Below the pieces are notes generated by a model. It did no database searches and was not told the DNA's origin. It saw only the letters and a program-made list of their open reading frames with translations. Position numbers and translations under genes: made by a program. A stretch of 10,848 nt of DNA, from NCBI GenBank assembly GCA_964393895.1, contig CAYMWP010000148.1, positions 1-10,848 of the forward strand, given 5' to 3'. Each line of letters starts with the position of its first letter. The stretch's first letter is position 1. Positions 5,256 through 10,848 of the stretch are shown in pieces. The DNA is from B4-G1 sp964393895 (GTDB lineage Bacteria; Chloroflexota; Anaerolineae; B4-G1).

Positions 5256-7382
5256 CTACCGTCGTGAGATTTTGCCCTCTTCCCGGCGCCGCTCGATGAC
5301 CTGTTCGGCGATGGAATCGGGGACGAAATCGTAGCGGCGGAACTCGAGCGTGAAGGCGCCCCTCCCTTGCGTTAGACTGCGCAGGTCGGTGGCATAGCCC
5401 CGGGCCTCGGCCAGCGGCACCTCGCCATCCACGTTGCGTAATTGGCCGCGCGCGTTCATCCCGCTCACACTGCCGCGCCGCCGGCCCAGATCGGCCACGA
5501 CGGCCCCCAGGTGCTCCTCGGCGACGTTGATGTCGGCGTGCATTACCGGTTCCAACAGGGCGGGATCGGCCCCCCGCACCGCTTGCCGCGCCGCTATCGA
5601 ACCCGCGATCTGAAAGTCCAGCGAGGCCGAGTCCACCTCGTGGAACTTGCCACCCAGCAGCGTCACGCGCACGTCGGTGACCGGGTAGCCAGCGATGATA
5701 CCTTTCTCAAGCGCGTCGCGCACACCTAGCTCGGTCGGACGCACGAACTCTTCGGGAAACTCGGAGCGTGGGGCCTCGTCCTCGAAAATCACTCCCTCTC
5801 CACGCGGCAGCGGTTCGACGCGCAGGTCCACCTCGGCAAAGTGACCGTGGCCGCCGGTCTGCTTCTTGTAGGTGCCGGTCGTCTCGACTGCCCGGCGCAC
5901 CGTCTCGCGGTAGGCGACCTGAGGCGCGCTCACCTGCGGCGCCAGGCCGAACTCCCGTCGCAATCGCTCCACGGCGACCTCCAGGTGCAACTCGCCCATC
6001 CCGGAGAGCACCTCCTCTTCTGTCTCCGGGTCAAAGCGCTCGATCAACGTGGGATCCTCGGCGCACAATCGCATCACGGCCTGACGTAGTTTCTCCTGCT
6101 CTGTGCTGGAAGCTCCTTTCAACGCCACCGCGATGACCGGATCGGGGAACTTGAACGTCTCCAAAACGATGGGGTGGGCCGGGTCGCAGAGCGTGTCGCC
6201 GGTGACGGCCGACTTGACGCCTACCAGCGCCACCACGTCACTGGCCGCCATACGATCCACCTGTTCGCGCCGGTTGGCGTGCATGCGGTAGATGCGGCCT
6301 ACCCGTTCCTCCTCGTCGGCGCGCGGGTTGTAGACCGTCTCTCCTACTTTCAGTTGGCCGGAGAACACGCGCACCCAGGTCAGATGTCCCACGTGGGGGT
6401 CGGTGACGATCTTGAAGGCCGCCGCGCACAGGGGAGCAGCGACGTCGTCGGGCCGCTCGGTGATTTCCTCCCCGCTGCCCGGCACGATACCCAGGACAGG
6501 CGGCATGTCCACCGGCGCCGGCAGGTAAGAAACGATACCATCGAGCAAGGGCTGCACGCCGATGCGTTTGCGCGAAGCGCCGCATAGCACCGGCGCCAAT
6601 TCACCGGCTATGGTGGCCCGCCGCAGGGCAGCCTGAAGAGTCGCCACGTCCGGCTCGTCTCCCTCCAGCCGCCGCTGCAATAGTTCGTCGTCCGTCTCAC
6701 AGATACGGTCCAGCAGCGCTTCCCGCGCCGCAGTCACTCGCTCCTGCAGCGCGGGCGGGACCGGCCCCACGGTCGGATCGTCTACCGGATTGCCAGTGGG
6801 CGATCCGGCGCCGTCGCTCCAGACCAGCGCCTGCCGGTTGAGCAGGTCCACGACGCCGGTGAATTTGCCCTCGCGGCCGATGGGGAGTTGCAGCGGGATT
6901 GCGTTCGGCGTGAGCCGCTCGCGGACCTCTCCCAGCACGCGCTCAAAGTCGGCTCCCAGTCGGTCGAGCTTGTTGACGAATATGAGGCGCGCCAGGTTCT
7001 CGCGGTTGGCGTGCATCCAGACCGATTCGGTCTGCGGCTCGACGCCGCCCACGCCACACAGCACGATCACAGCCCCGTCAATGACGCGGATGGAACGCAC
7101 GACCTCGGCGGTAAAGTCAATGTGACCGGGCGTATCTATCAGGTTGATGCGATGGCCCAGCCAGTGGCAGGCGGTCGCCGCTGACATGATCGTGATGCCG
7201 CGCTCCCGTTCCTGATCCATCCAATCCAGTTGCGTGTCGCCGTCGTCAATGTTCCCGGTGCGATGGATGCGCCCCGTGTAGTAGAGAATCGCCTCCGACG
7301 TGGTCGTCTTGCCGGCGTCCACGTGGGCGAATATACCGATGATGCGCACTTTTCTGAGCGGCGCTTCTTTTTTCTTGGTCAT
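5256..7382 (-). CDS. fusA: Elongation factor G-type translational GTPase (EF-G paralogue)
   Basis: The 708-residue protein has the full five-domain EF-G layout. G domain: AHVDAGKTTTSE (P-loop, about residues 19-30), switch region QERERGITIMSAAT (57-70), DTPGH (83-87), NKLD (137-140). Domain II includes FKIVTDPHVGHLTWVRVFSG. Domain III follows with GMGELHLEVAVERL. Domain IV has YKKQTGGHGHFAEV and a tip loop KFHEVDSASLDFQIAGS that keeps the histidine of active translocases. Domain V ends GYATDLRSLTQGRGAFTLEF. ATG 7382 is preferred because GATGAGGTAA lies just upstream; a frame extension to 7442 is not conserved. It stands alone, away from rpsL/rpsG/tuf, so it may be a second EF-G rather than the housekeeping copy. 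A TetM-like protection role is less likely given the ordinary domain IV. Confidence 0.93.
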   Translation of the reverse strand: MTKKKEAPLRKVRIIGIFAHVDAGKTTTSEAILYYTGRIHRTGNIDDGDTQLDWMDQERERGITIMSAATACHWLGHRINLIDTPGHIDFTAEVVRSIRVIDGAVIVLCGVGGVEPQTESVWMHANRENLARLIFVNKLDRLGADFERVLGEVRERLTPNAIPLQLPIGREGKFTGVVDLLNRQALVWSDGAGSPTGNPVDDPTVGPVPPALQERVTAAREALLDRICETDDELLQRRLEGDEPDVATLQAALRRATIAGELAPVLCGASRKRIGVQPLLDGIVSYLPAPVDMPPVLGIVPGSGEEITERPDDVAAPLCAAAFKIVTDPHVGHLTWVRVFSGQLKVGETVYNPRADEEERVGRIYRMHANRREQVDRMAASDVVALVGVKSAVTGDTLCDPAHPIVLETFKFPDPVIAVALKGASSTEQEKLRQAVMRLCAEDPTLIERFDPETEEEVLSGMGELHLEVAVERLRREFGLAPQVSAPQVAYRETVRRAVETTGTYKKQTGGHGHFAEVDLRVEPLPRGEGVIFEDEAPRSEFPEEFVRPTELGVRDALEKGIIAGYPVTDVRVTLLGGKFHEVDSASLDFQIAGSIAARQAVRGADPALLEPVMHADINVAEEHLGAVVADLGRRRGSVSGMNARGQLRNVDGEVPLAEARGYATDLRSLTQGRGAFTLEFRRYDFVPDSIAEQVIERRREEGKISRR

Positions 7383-7475
7383 GCTTGTTACCTCATCTTT
7401 TCTCGAAACCAGTACAAAAAACGTCCAGCCGCCGACGCGCACGATGGCTGAACGTCCATTTCACACGAGTGCGGC

Positions 7476-7503
7476 ATTATACCAGAAAGTCGGGAATTGA
7501 CCA
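7476..7503 (-). promoter_or_regulatory. Extended -10 sigma-70-type promoter for the EF-G gene
   Basis: Read on the - strand, TGGTATAATG gives a perfect -10 TATAAT (7481-7476) with an extended TGn motif. A partial -35, TGGTCA (7503-7498), lies 16 bases upstream. Transcription would begin near 7469, leaving a leader of about 87 bases before the ATG at 7382. No other -10 of this quality was found upstream of the gene. Confidence 0.65.
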
Positions 7504-7540
7504 GTTCTTCAACTCGTCCCCTCTCACTCTGCAACCTGGC

Positions 7541-7791
7541 CTAATTTCTATGGGTTCCTCTTTGCACCCGGAATCGCGCCTCCTCTTTGAATTGGCCGAC
7601 GTTCTCGATGAACATCAGCGGCGCGGTAGGCAGAGCTCTAGTTGCGCCCGCTCCGTCCTGGGTCGAAATGGCGTCAGAGGGGTTTGGGGCGCTGACGACG
7701 GGTGCAGCAGCGGCCTGTGGGCCGCCTAACAGCAGCGCCAATAGGCCAAGAGAGTCAGAACACGGTAGAGTGAGTTTCGGATTTGCGTCGT
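7541..7791 (-). pseudogene. Decayed 5' end of a secreted beta-propeller/ENVGQ-type protein gene
   Basis: On the - strand an SD AAGGAGG (7800-7794) is followed by ACG ACG CAA ATC CGA, reading (M)TQIRNSLYRVLTLLA. After a single-base frame change near 7745 the frame continues as GLLALLLGGPQAAAAP. Joined, these make a typical signal peptide: a basic N-region, a leucine core and an A-rich cleavage region. The mature part then reads APLMFIENVGQFKEEARFRV, the hallmark opening of DUF7948/SBBP-repeat extracellular proteins, but stops 7 residues later. Missing start codon, frameshift and truncation together indicate a pseudogene. The 7383-7540 and 7792-7817 stretches hold the EF-G promoter and no other gene that I can see. 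Confidence 0.65.
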
Positions 7792-7817
7792 GACCTCCTT
7801 TCAGTCTTGTGTCTTGC

Positions 7818-8909
7818 TCAGCCGAAACCGTCAATGCGCCCCTTTTCCATCGCCAGCGTTGCGGCCCGGCCTAGCATTTGGACCACATAGCCCATCGTGG
7901 CAAAGCGTTCGTCTTGGGTGAGGCCGGCCTTGTAGCGGGCATAGATCTGCTGGACGATGACGGCGATCTTGAACAGGGCATAGACGTAGTAGAACAGGAT
8001 GTTCGAGAGATCACGCCCGCTCCGCTCGGCGTAACGCTGGGCCAGCTCTCGCCGGGTGAGGTTGCCGGGGAGCGTGGTCAGGTTGAGGGCCAGGCTTTGC
8101 AATTCTGATGGGTCGTCGGCGTTGACCCAGTAGCCGAGCGTCGTGCCCAGGTCCATCAACGGGTCGCCGATGGTGGACATCTCCCAATCCAGCACGCCCA
8201 CGATGCGGGAGAGGTCGGCGGGGTCGAGCACCAGATTGTCGTATTTGTAGTCGTTGTGGATCAGCACGGCTCCGACTTGTTGCGGCATACGGTCGGCCAG
8301 CCAGGCGGCGGCGCGCTCGACGTCGGGCACGTCGTCGGTGCGGGTGTGGTGATAGCGGCGCGTCCAGCCTTCGATCTGCCGCCTCACGTAACCCTCCGGG
8401 CGGCCCAGATCGCCCAGGCCGGCCGCCTGGTGGTCAATCTGGTGAATGTCCACCAGGTTGTCCACAAAATTCTCCGAGAGGGCGCGCATCAGCGCCGGGG
8501 AGAGTTCCAGGCCCTGCGGCACCGCTCCCCGCAGAATGACGCCCTTGAGCCGCTCCATCACGTAGAAGGGCGCGCCCAGCAGTGAGTCGTCCTCGCAGTA
8601 GAGGTACGGGTGGGGCGCTCTGGGGTAGACGGCGGCCAGGTGTAAGAGGATGTGGTACTCGCGCCCCATGTCGTGCCCCGACTTGATCCGCTCCGCGCCA
8701 AAGGGCGGGCGGCGCAGCACCAACTCTCGTTCTCCCACGCGCAGCAGGTAGGTCAGGTTGGAGTGTCCGCGGGGGAATTGCTCGACCTCGACGGTGACGG
8801 AGCCGTCCAAATCGGAGAGTCGCTCGCTCAAATAGTCGGCCAGTCTACTTGTATCTAGCTCTTCACCTGGCCTGACCGGAGCCGGTCTGTCGGTCCAACT
8901 CGCATCCAC
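7818..8909 (-). CDS. APH-fold phosphotransferase, acyl-CoA dehydrogenase-associated (ACAD10/11 N-domain/LvaA-like)
   Basis: This 363-residue soluble kinase-like protein has the aminoglycoside phosphotransferase fold. Visible motifs are a nucleotide loop FPRGHSNLTYLL (about 45-56), strand LVLRRPP (63-69), the catalytic HNDYKYDN (218-225; Asp220 as base, Asn225 for metal) and DWEMSTIGDPLMDLG (241-255; metal-binding Asp). The LRRPP strand and the IGDPLMDLG wording are typical of the branch that accompanies acyl-CoA dehydrogenases, not of antibiotic kinases. The start is GTG at 8909, with GGAGG seven bases upstream. It sits 42 bases downstream of the acyl-CoA dehydrogenase gene on the same strand, very probably one operon. 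In LvaA and in the human ACAD10/11 kinase domain the substrate is a hydroxyacyl-CoA (4-hydroxy in the studied cases). The same is inferred here. Confidence 0.88.
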   Translation of the reverse strand: MDASWTDRPAPVRPGEELDTSRLADYLSERLSDLDGSVTVEVEQFPRGHSNLTYLLRVGERELVLRRPPFGAERIKSGHDMGREYHILLHLAAVYPRAPHPYLYCEDDSLLGAPFYVMERLKGVILRGAVPQGLELSPALMRALSENFVDNLVDIHQIDHQAAGLGDLGRPEGYVRRQIEGWTRRYHHTRTDDVPDVERAAAWLADRMPQQVGAVLIHNDYKYDNLVLDPADLSRIVGVLDWEMSTIGDPLMDLGTTLGYWVNADDPSELQSLALNLTTLPGNLTRRELAQRYAERSGRDLSNILFYYVYALFKIAVIVQQIYARYKAGLTQDERFATMGYVVQMLGRAATLAMEKGRIDGFG

Positions 8910-8922
8910 GCATACACCTCCG

Positions 8923-8957
8923 GTTACGTCTGACGTTTCACGTTTGACGCTTCACGC
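8923..8957. repeat. Five heptanucleotide units, consensus TTCACGT/TTGACGC
   Basis: On the + strand the units are GTTACGT, CTGACGT, TTCACGT, TTGACGC and TTCACGC, exactly seven bases each. They fill the spacer between the dehydrogenase and kinase genes. The last units overlap the dehydrogenase stop codon (TGA at 8954-8952). Short-period repeats of this kind may spread or vary by slippage. No function is evident. Confidence 0.7.
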
Positions 8958-10151
8958 TTCCCCATACTCTCGCAGAATGCGCCGCGCCACCGCCAGCTTG
9001 TGCACTTCGTCCGGCCCGTCGTAGATGCGGGCGGCCCGTTCGTGGCGATACCAGTAGGCCAGCGGCAGGTTGTCTGTCACTCCCATGCCACCGTGTGCCT
9101 GGATCGCCCGGTCGAGGACGCACTGTAACACACCGGCGACGTAGAACTTTATCAGCGAGATTTCGTTGCGGGCGGCGGATGAGCCTCCCCGGTCAATCTT
9201 CCAGGCGGTTTGCAGCACCATCAGCCGCGCCGCGTCAATCTCCGCCCGGCTCTCTGCGATCCACGCCCGCGCGATCTGGCGGCTGCCCAGCGTCCGATCG
9301 GGTGTGACCTGGCGGGTGGCGGCCCAGCGGCACATTAGATCAAAGGCCCGCTCGCAGATGCCGATCCAGCGCATGCAGTGGTGGATGCGGCCTGGCCCCA
9401 GCCGCTCTTGTGCGATGACGAACCCCGCTCCCTCCGGGCCGAGCAGGTTGGACTGCGGCACACGGCAGTCATCGAAGGTGATCTCGGCGTGGCTGGCATA
9501 GTCACTGCCCGTTTCGCCCATCACGGAGGTGTTGCGGATCAGCTTGAAGCCTGGCGCGTCGGTGGGGACGATGATCATGCTGGCCCGCAGGTAGCGATTG
9601 GTTGCTTCCGGGTTGGTGAGCGCCATCACGATGGTAAAGGCCGCGCCGTCGGCTGCCGTGGTGAACCATTTTTCCCCGTCAATGACGTAATCGTCGCCCT
9701 CTTTGAGCGCGGTCGCGCCCATCCAGGCGGGGTTCGAGCCGGGGTAGCCTGGCTCGGTCATTGAGAAGCAACTCCGAATCTCCCCTGCGATCAGCGGCGC
9801 GAGGTACTTTTTTTTCTGTTCGTCCGTGCCGTGCAGCATCAAAATCTCCATATTGCCCACGTCGGGGGCCTGGCAGTTACAGAGATAGTGACCGAGTGGG
9901 CTGCGGCCCAGTTCCTCGCTGACGTGGGCGAACTCTAGCAGGCTGAGGCCCTGTCCACCCAGTTCGACGGGGATGTGGGGCGCCCACAAGCCCATTTTCT
10001 TGGCCCTGGTTCGCTTTTCTGCCAGCAGCGGCAGCATCTCGCGGAAGCTGTGGTTGAGGAATTCGCGCTCCAATGGGTAGACCTCGTTCTGCATAAAGTC
10101 GCGGATGGCGCGCACCATGCTCTGCGTGTTTTCGGGGATGGTGAAATCCAT
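8952..10151 (-). CDS. Acyl-CoA dehydrogenase, ACAD10/11 (LvaC)-like
   Basis: The 399-residue FAD enzyme has all parts of the acyl-CoA dehydrogenase fold. The N-terminal helical domain carries GLWAPHIPVELGGQGLSLLEFA (about 54-75). The beta domain has the flavin/substrate motif CFSMTEPG (128-135) and IDGEKWFTTAAD (157-168). The C-terminal helical domain has RIHHCMRWIGICERAFD (255-271), QAHGGMGV (351-358) and RIYDGPDEVHKLAVAR (375-390). Where short- and medium-chain enzymes have the catalytic Glu in YEG, this protein has Asp (YDG); the DGPDEVH wording is typical of the ACAD10/11-like branch. ATG 10151 is preceded by AAGGAG eight bases upstream; a frame extension to 10307 runs through a palindromic repeat and is rejected. 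The kinase gene follows 42 bases later. It likely acts on the phosphorylated acyl-CoA. Confidence 0.92.
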   Translation of the reverse strand: MDFTIPENTQSMVRAIRDFMQNEVYPLEREFLNHSFREMLPLLAEKRTRAKKMGLWAPHIPVELGGQGLSLLEFAHVSEELGRSPLGHYLCNCQAPDVGNMEILMLHGTDEQKKKYLAPLIAGEIRSCFSMTEPGYPGSNPAWMGATALKEGDDYVIDGEKWFTTAADGAAFTIVMALTNPEATNRYLRASMIIVPTDAPGFKLIRNTSVMGETGSDYASHAEITFDDCRVPQSNLLGPEGAGFVIAQERLGPGRIHHCMRWIGICERAFDLMCRWAATRQVTPDRTLGSRQIARAWIAESRAEIDAARLMVLQTAWKIDRGGSSAARNEISLIKFYVAGVLQCVLDRAIQAHGGMGVTDNLPLAYWYRHERAARIYDGPDEVHKLAVARRILREYGEA

Positions 10152-10168
10152 TGACGGTCTCCTTGTAT

Positions 10169-10257
10169 CCTTTCGAGAATTCGGGGTAAGAAACCAGGTT
10201 TTTGTCGTTTTGCTTACGGCAACCGCAGGTTGCGCAAAAACCTGGTTTCTCGAAAGG
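10169..10257. repeat. 89-bp palindromic element (REP/MITE-like)
   Basis: The right arm CAAAAACCTGGTTTCTCGAAAGG (10235-10257) is complementary to a left arm made of CCTTTCGAGAA (10169-10179) plus ACCAGGTTTTTG (10193-10204), the left arm being interrupted by 13 bases. The inner 16-bp pairing AGAAACCAGGTTTTTG/CAAAAACCTGGTTTCT (10189-10204 with 10235-10250) is perfect. The loop contains a further hairpin GCAACC-gca-GGTTGC (10219-10233). It lies between a pseudogene and the dehydrogenase start. No transposase is present and no target duplication was identified. Confidence 0.7.
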
Positions 10258-10560
10258 TCATTCAATGAAATAGCGCATGATGACCTTGCTCTTCGAAGGT
10301 CTCGCACACTCTACAAATCCTGCTCTCTCGAACGTCGCAGGTATCCCCATGTAGCTCGAGACAGGAGCGAGATGGCCCTTCCTTGACTGTGTTGGGTAAG
10401 CCTCCACCACCTTCCCACCTTGACCTCTCACGCACTCCACTCACATACATCAGCAGCCTCCATAGGCGCCGTGAGCGCCGAATAACTCCTCAAAGTCAGA
10501 CCGGTGCTCCCTGGTAAGTGGTCGAAATTCCGAGGTTAATGGGGAACTATTAGAGAACAT
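10258..10560 (-). pseudogene. GNAT family N-acetyltransferase pseudogene with two in-frame TGA codons and a central deletion
   Basis: Reading one frame on the - strand from ATG 10560 gives MFSNSSPLTSEFRPLTREHR, then SDFEELFGAHGAYGGC, TGA, CM, TGA. It continues without frame change as VECVRGQGGKVVEAYPTQ and SSYMGIPATFERAGFVECAR to SKVIMRYFIE. The first part matches the opening of a GNAT branch with the motif LFGxxGAxxGCWCMWW; the last part matches its C-terminus (GGKxVExYP, Y.G....FE.AGF.EVAR, PIMR). Both TGA codons (10452-10450 and 10443-10441) fall where tryptophan is expected. About 90-100 central residues, including the acetyl-CoA-binding motif, are missing. TGG is used for Trp and TGA for stop in the intact genes here, so this is decay, not recoding. 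Confidence 0.7.
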
Positions 10561-10588
10561 GTAAACTCTTCGCAGGTGCATTGGGATT

Positions 10589-10617
10589 ATTCTACACCGC
10601 TTTGCCTCGCGGGGCAA
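10589..10617 (-). promoter_or_regulatory. Possible relic promoter of the GNAT pseudogene
   Basis: On the - strand TTGCCC (10617-10612), a 17-base spacer and TAGAAT (10594-10589) match the -35 and -10 hexamers at 4/6 and 5/6. The first codon of the pseudogene lies 28 bases beyond. A small inverted repeat TTTGCC/GGCAAA (10601-10606 with 10613-10618) overlaps the site. Confidence 0.35.
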
Positions 10618-10658
10618 ACGCAGTCAGCCTGGTGATTTTGTCCCCACCTCTCCAGATC

Positions 10659-10690
10659 ACGAATTTGGCGAATGGACGAATGGCGCGAAT
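10659..10690. repeat. Short degenerate repeat of (G/A)CGAAT units
   Basis: CGAAT occurs at 10660, 10669, 10677 and 10686, spaced 8-9 bases apart, in a run reading like tandem ACGAATTTG/GCGAATGG/ACGAATGGC units. It lies in the non-coding stretch 10561-10749, where I see no other gene. Confidence 0.4.
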
Positions 10691-10749
10691 TCCGTCAGAT
10701 TCGGACACAGGTAGCGCCCCCTTGAGCGCGCAAGCATCTCGTTCCCCAT

Positions 10750-10778
10750 TTGAAGGAAAACGGGAGATATGTTAAAAT
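10750..10778 (+). promoter_or_regulatory. Sigma-70-type promoter for the right-edge gene
   Basis: TTGAAG (10750-10755), a 17-base spacer and TAAAAT (10773-10778) match consensus at 4/6 and 5/6. Transcription would begin near 10785, just before a ribosome binding site at 10791. Confidence 0.6.
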
Positions 10779-10806
10779 AGCCAAGTCCACGAGGAGAGTA
10801 ACTACC

Positions 10807-10848
10807 TTGACAATGTTAAATTCGCTGCGAGGGGCTCGTAGTGCGCCA
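10807..10848 (+). CDS. 5' end of an unidentified gene, cut by the window edge
   Basis: GAGGAG at 10791-10796 precedes TTG 10807 (ten bases) and, in the same frame, ATG 10813. The visible residues are (M)TMLNSLRGARSAP. TTG is better placed for the SD, while ATG is the usual codon; the choice is open. Promoter, SD and open frame agree that a gene starts here, but fourteen codons are too few to name it. Confidence 0.45.
   Translation, partial: MTMLNSLRGARSAP

Noticed and set aside
5442..7184. Several + strand open frames opposite the EF-G gene
   Set aside because: They are GC-rich antisense shadows with low-complexity R/S/P composition and no family motifs; the - strand EF-G is unmistakable.
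7818..8909. Aminoglycoside resistance gene
   Set aside because: The fold is shared, but the LRRPP strand, the motif wording and the partner dehydrogenase place it with ACAD-associated kinases.
8923..8957. CRISPR-like repeats
   Set aside because: Units are only seven bases and contiguous, with no spacers.
7878..9764. + strand open frames opposite the kinase and dehydrogenase genes
   Set aside because: They have no recognisable motifs or ribosome binding sites and are explained by the - strand genes.
10152..10307. N-terminal extension of the acyl-CoA dehydrogenase
   Set aside because: It runs through the palindromic element and part of the GNAT remnant; ATG 10151 has a good SD and the normal family start.
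10441..10452. TGA read as tryptophan or selenocysteine
   Set aside because: rplK, rplJ and others end at TGA and use TGG for Trp; the gene also has a large internal deletion, so decay explains it.
10581..10775. 64-residue + strand frame near the right end
   Set aside because: It lacks an SD, reads across repeat-like DNA and runs into the promoter of the next gene.

Overview
The window looks like a stretch of bacterial chromosome, probably from Chloroflexota (perhaps an Anaerolineae-like lineage). The best clue is the C-terminal motif IYLPVVLKN on a broken surface-protein gene at 3967-4305. That tail recurs on secreted proteins of this phylum (recalled from family knowledge, not searched). 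A second clue is a remnant carrying the N-terminal ENVGQ motif of beta-propeller surface proteins at 7541-7791. The phylum call is an inference.

Region 1 (1-3856, + strand) is a classic translation and secretion cluster: the 3' part of tRNA-Trp, then secE, nusG, rplK (L11), rplA (L1), rplJ (L10) and rplL (L7/L12). Several RNA structures lie between the genes: a strong hairpin between the tRNA and secE, a hairpin between rplK and rplA, a recognisable L10 ribosomal-protein leader followed by an intrinsic attenuator before rplJ, and an unusually long gap with a perfect palindrome before rplL. rpoB does not follow rplL as it does in many bacteria.

Region 2 (3857-5255) holds the 3' remnant of a surface-protein gene, spanned at its 5' end by a perfect 15-bp inverted repeat. 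It converges on a class I SAM methyltransferase gene (- strand). Region 3 (5256-7503) is a complete EF-G-type translational GTPase gene (- strand) with a clear extended -10 promoter, outside any str-type operon. Region 4 (7541-7791) is a decayed signal-peptide/ENVGQ gene start.

Region 5 (7818-10151, - strand) is a two-gene unit: an acyl-CoA dehydrogenase followed by an APH-fold phosphotransferase. Together they correspond to the two halves of ACAD10/ACAD11-type proteins and to the LvaC/LvaA pair. This suggests activation of hydroxyacyl-CoA by phosphorylation and then flavin-dependent removal of the phosphate. A heptanucleotide tandem repeat sits at the gene junction.

Region 6 (10152-10848) is accessory or decaying DNA: an 89-bp palindromic element, a GNAT acetyltransferase pseudogene with two TGA codons exactly where conserved tryptophans are expected, short degenerate repeats, and a promoter plus ribosome binding site for a gene that runs off the right edge. 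No rRNA, CRISPR array, transposase or complete mobile element was seen. The most interesting signals are the L10 leader/attenuator with a mutually exclusive pairing, the split ACAD/kinase pair, and the chain of remnants and palindromes.
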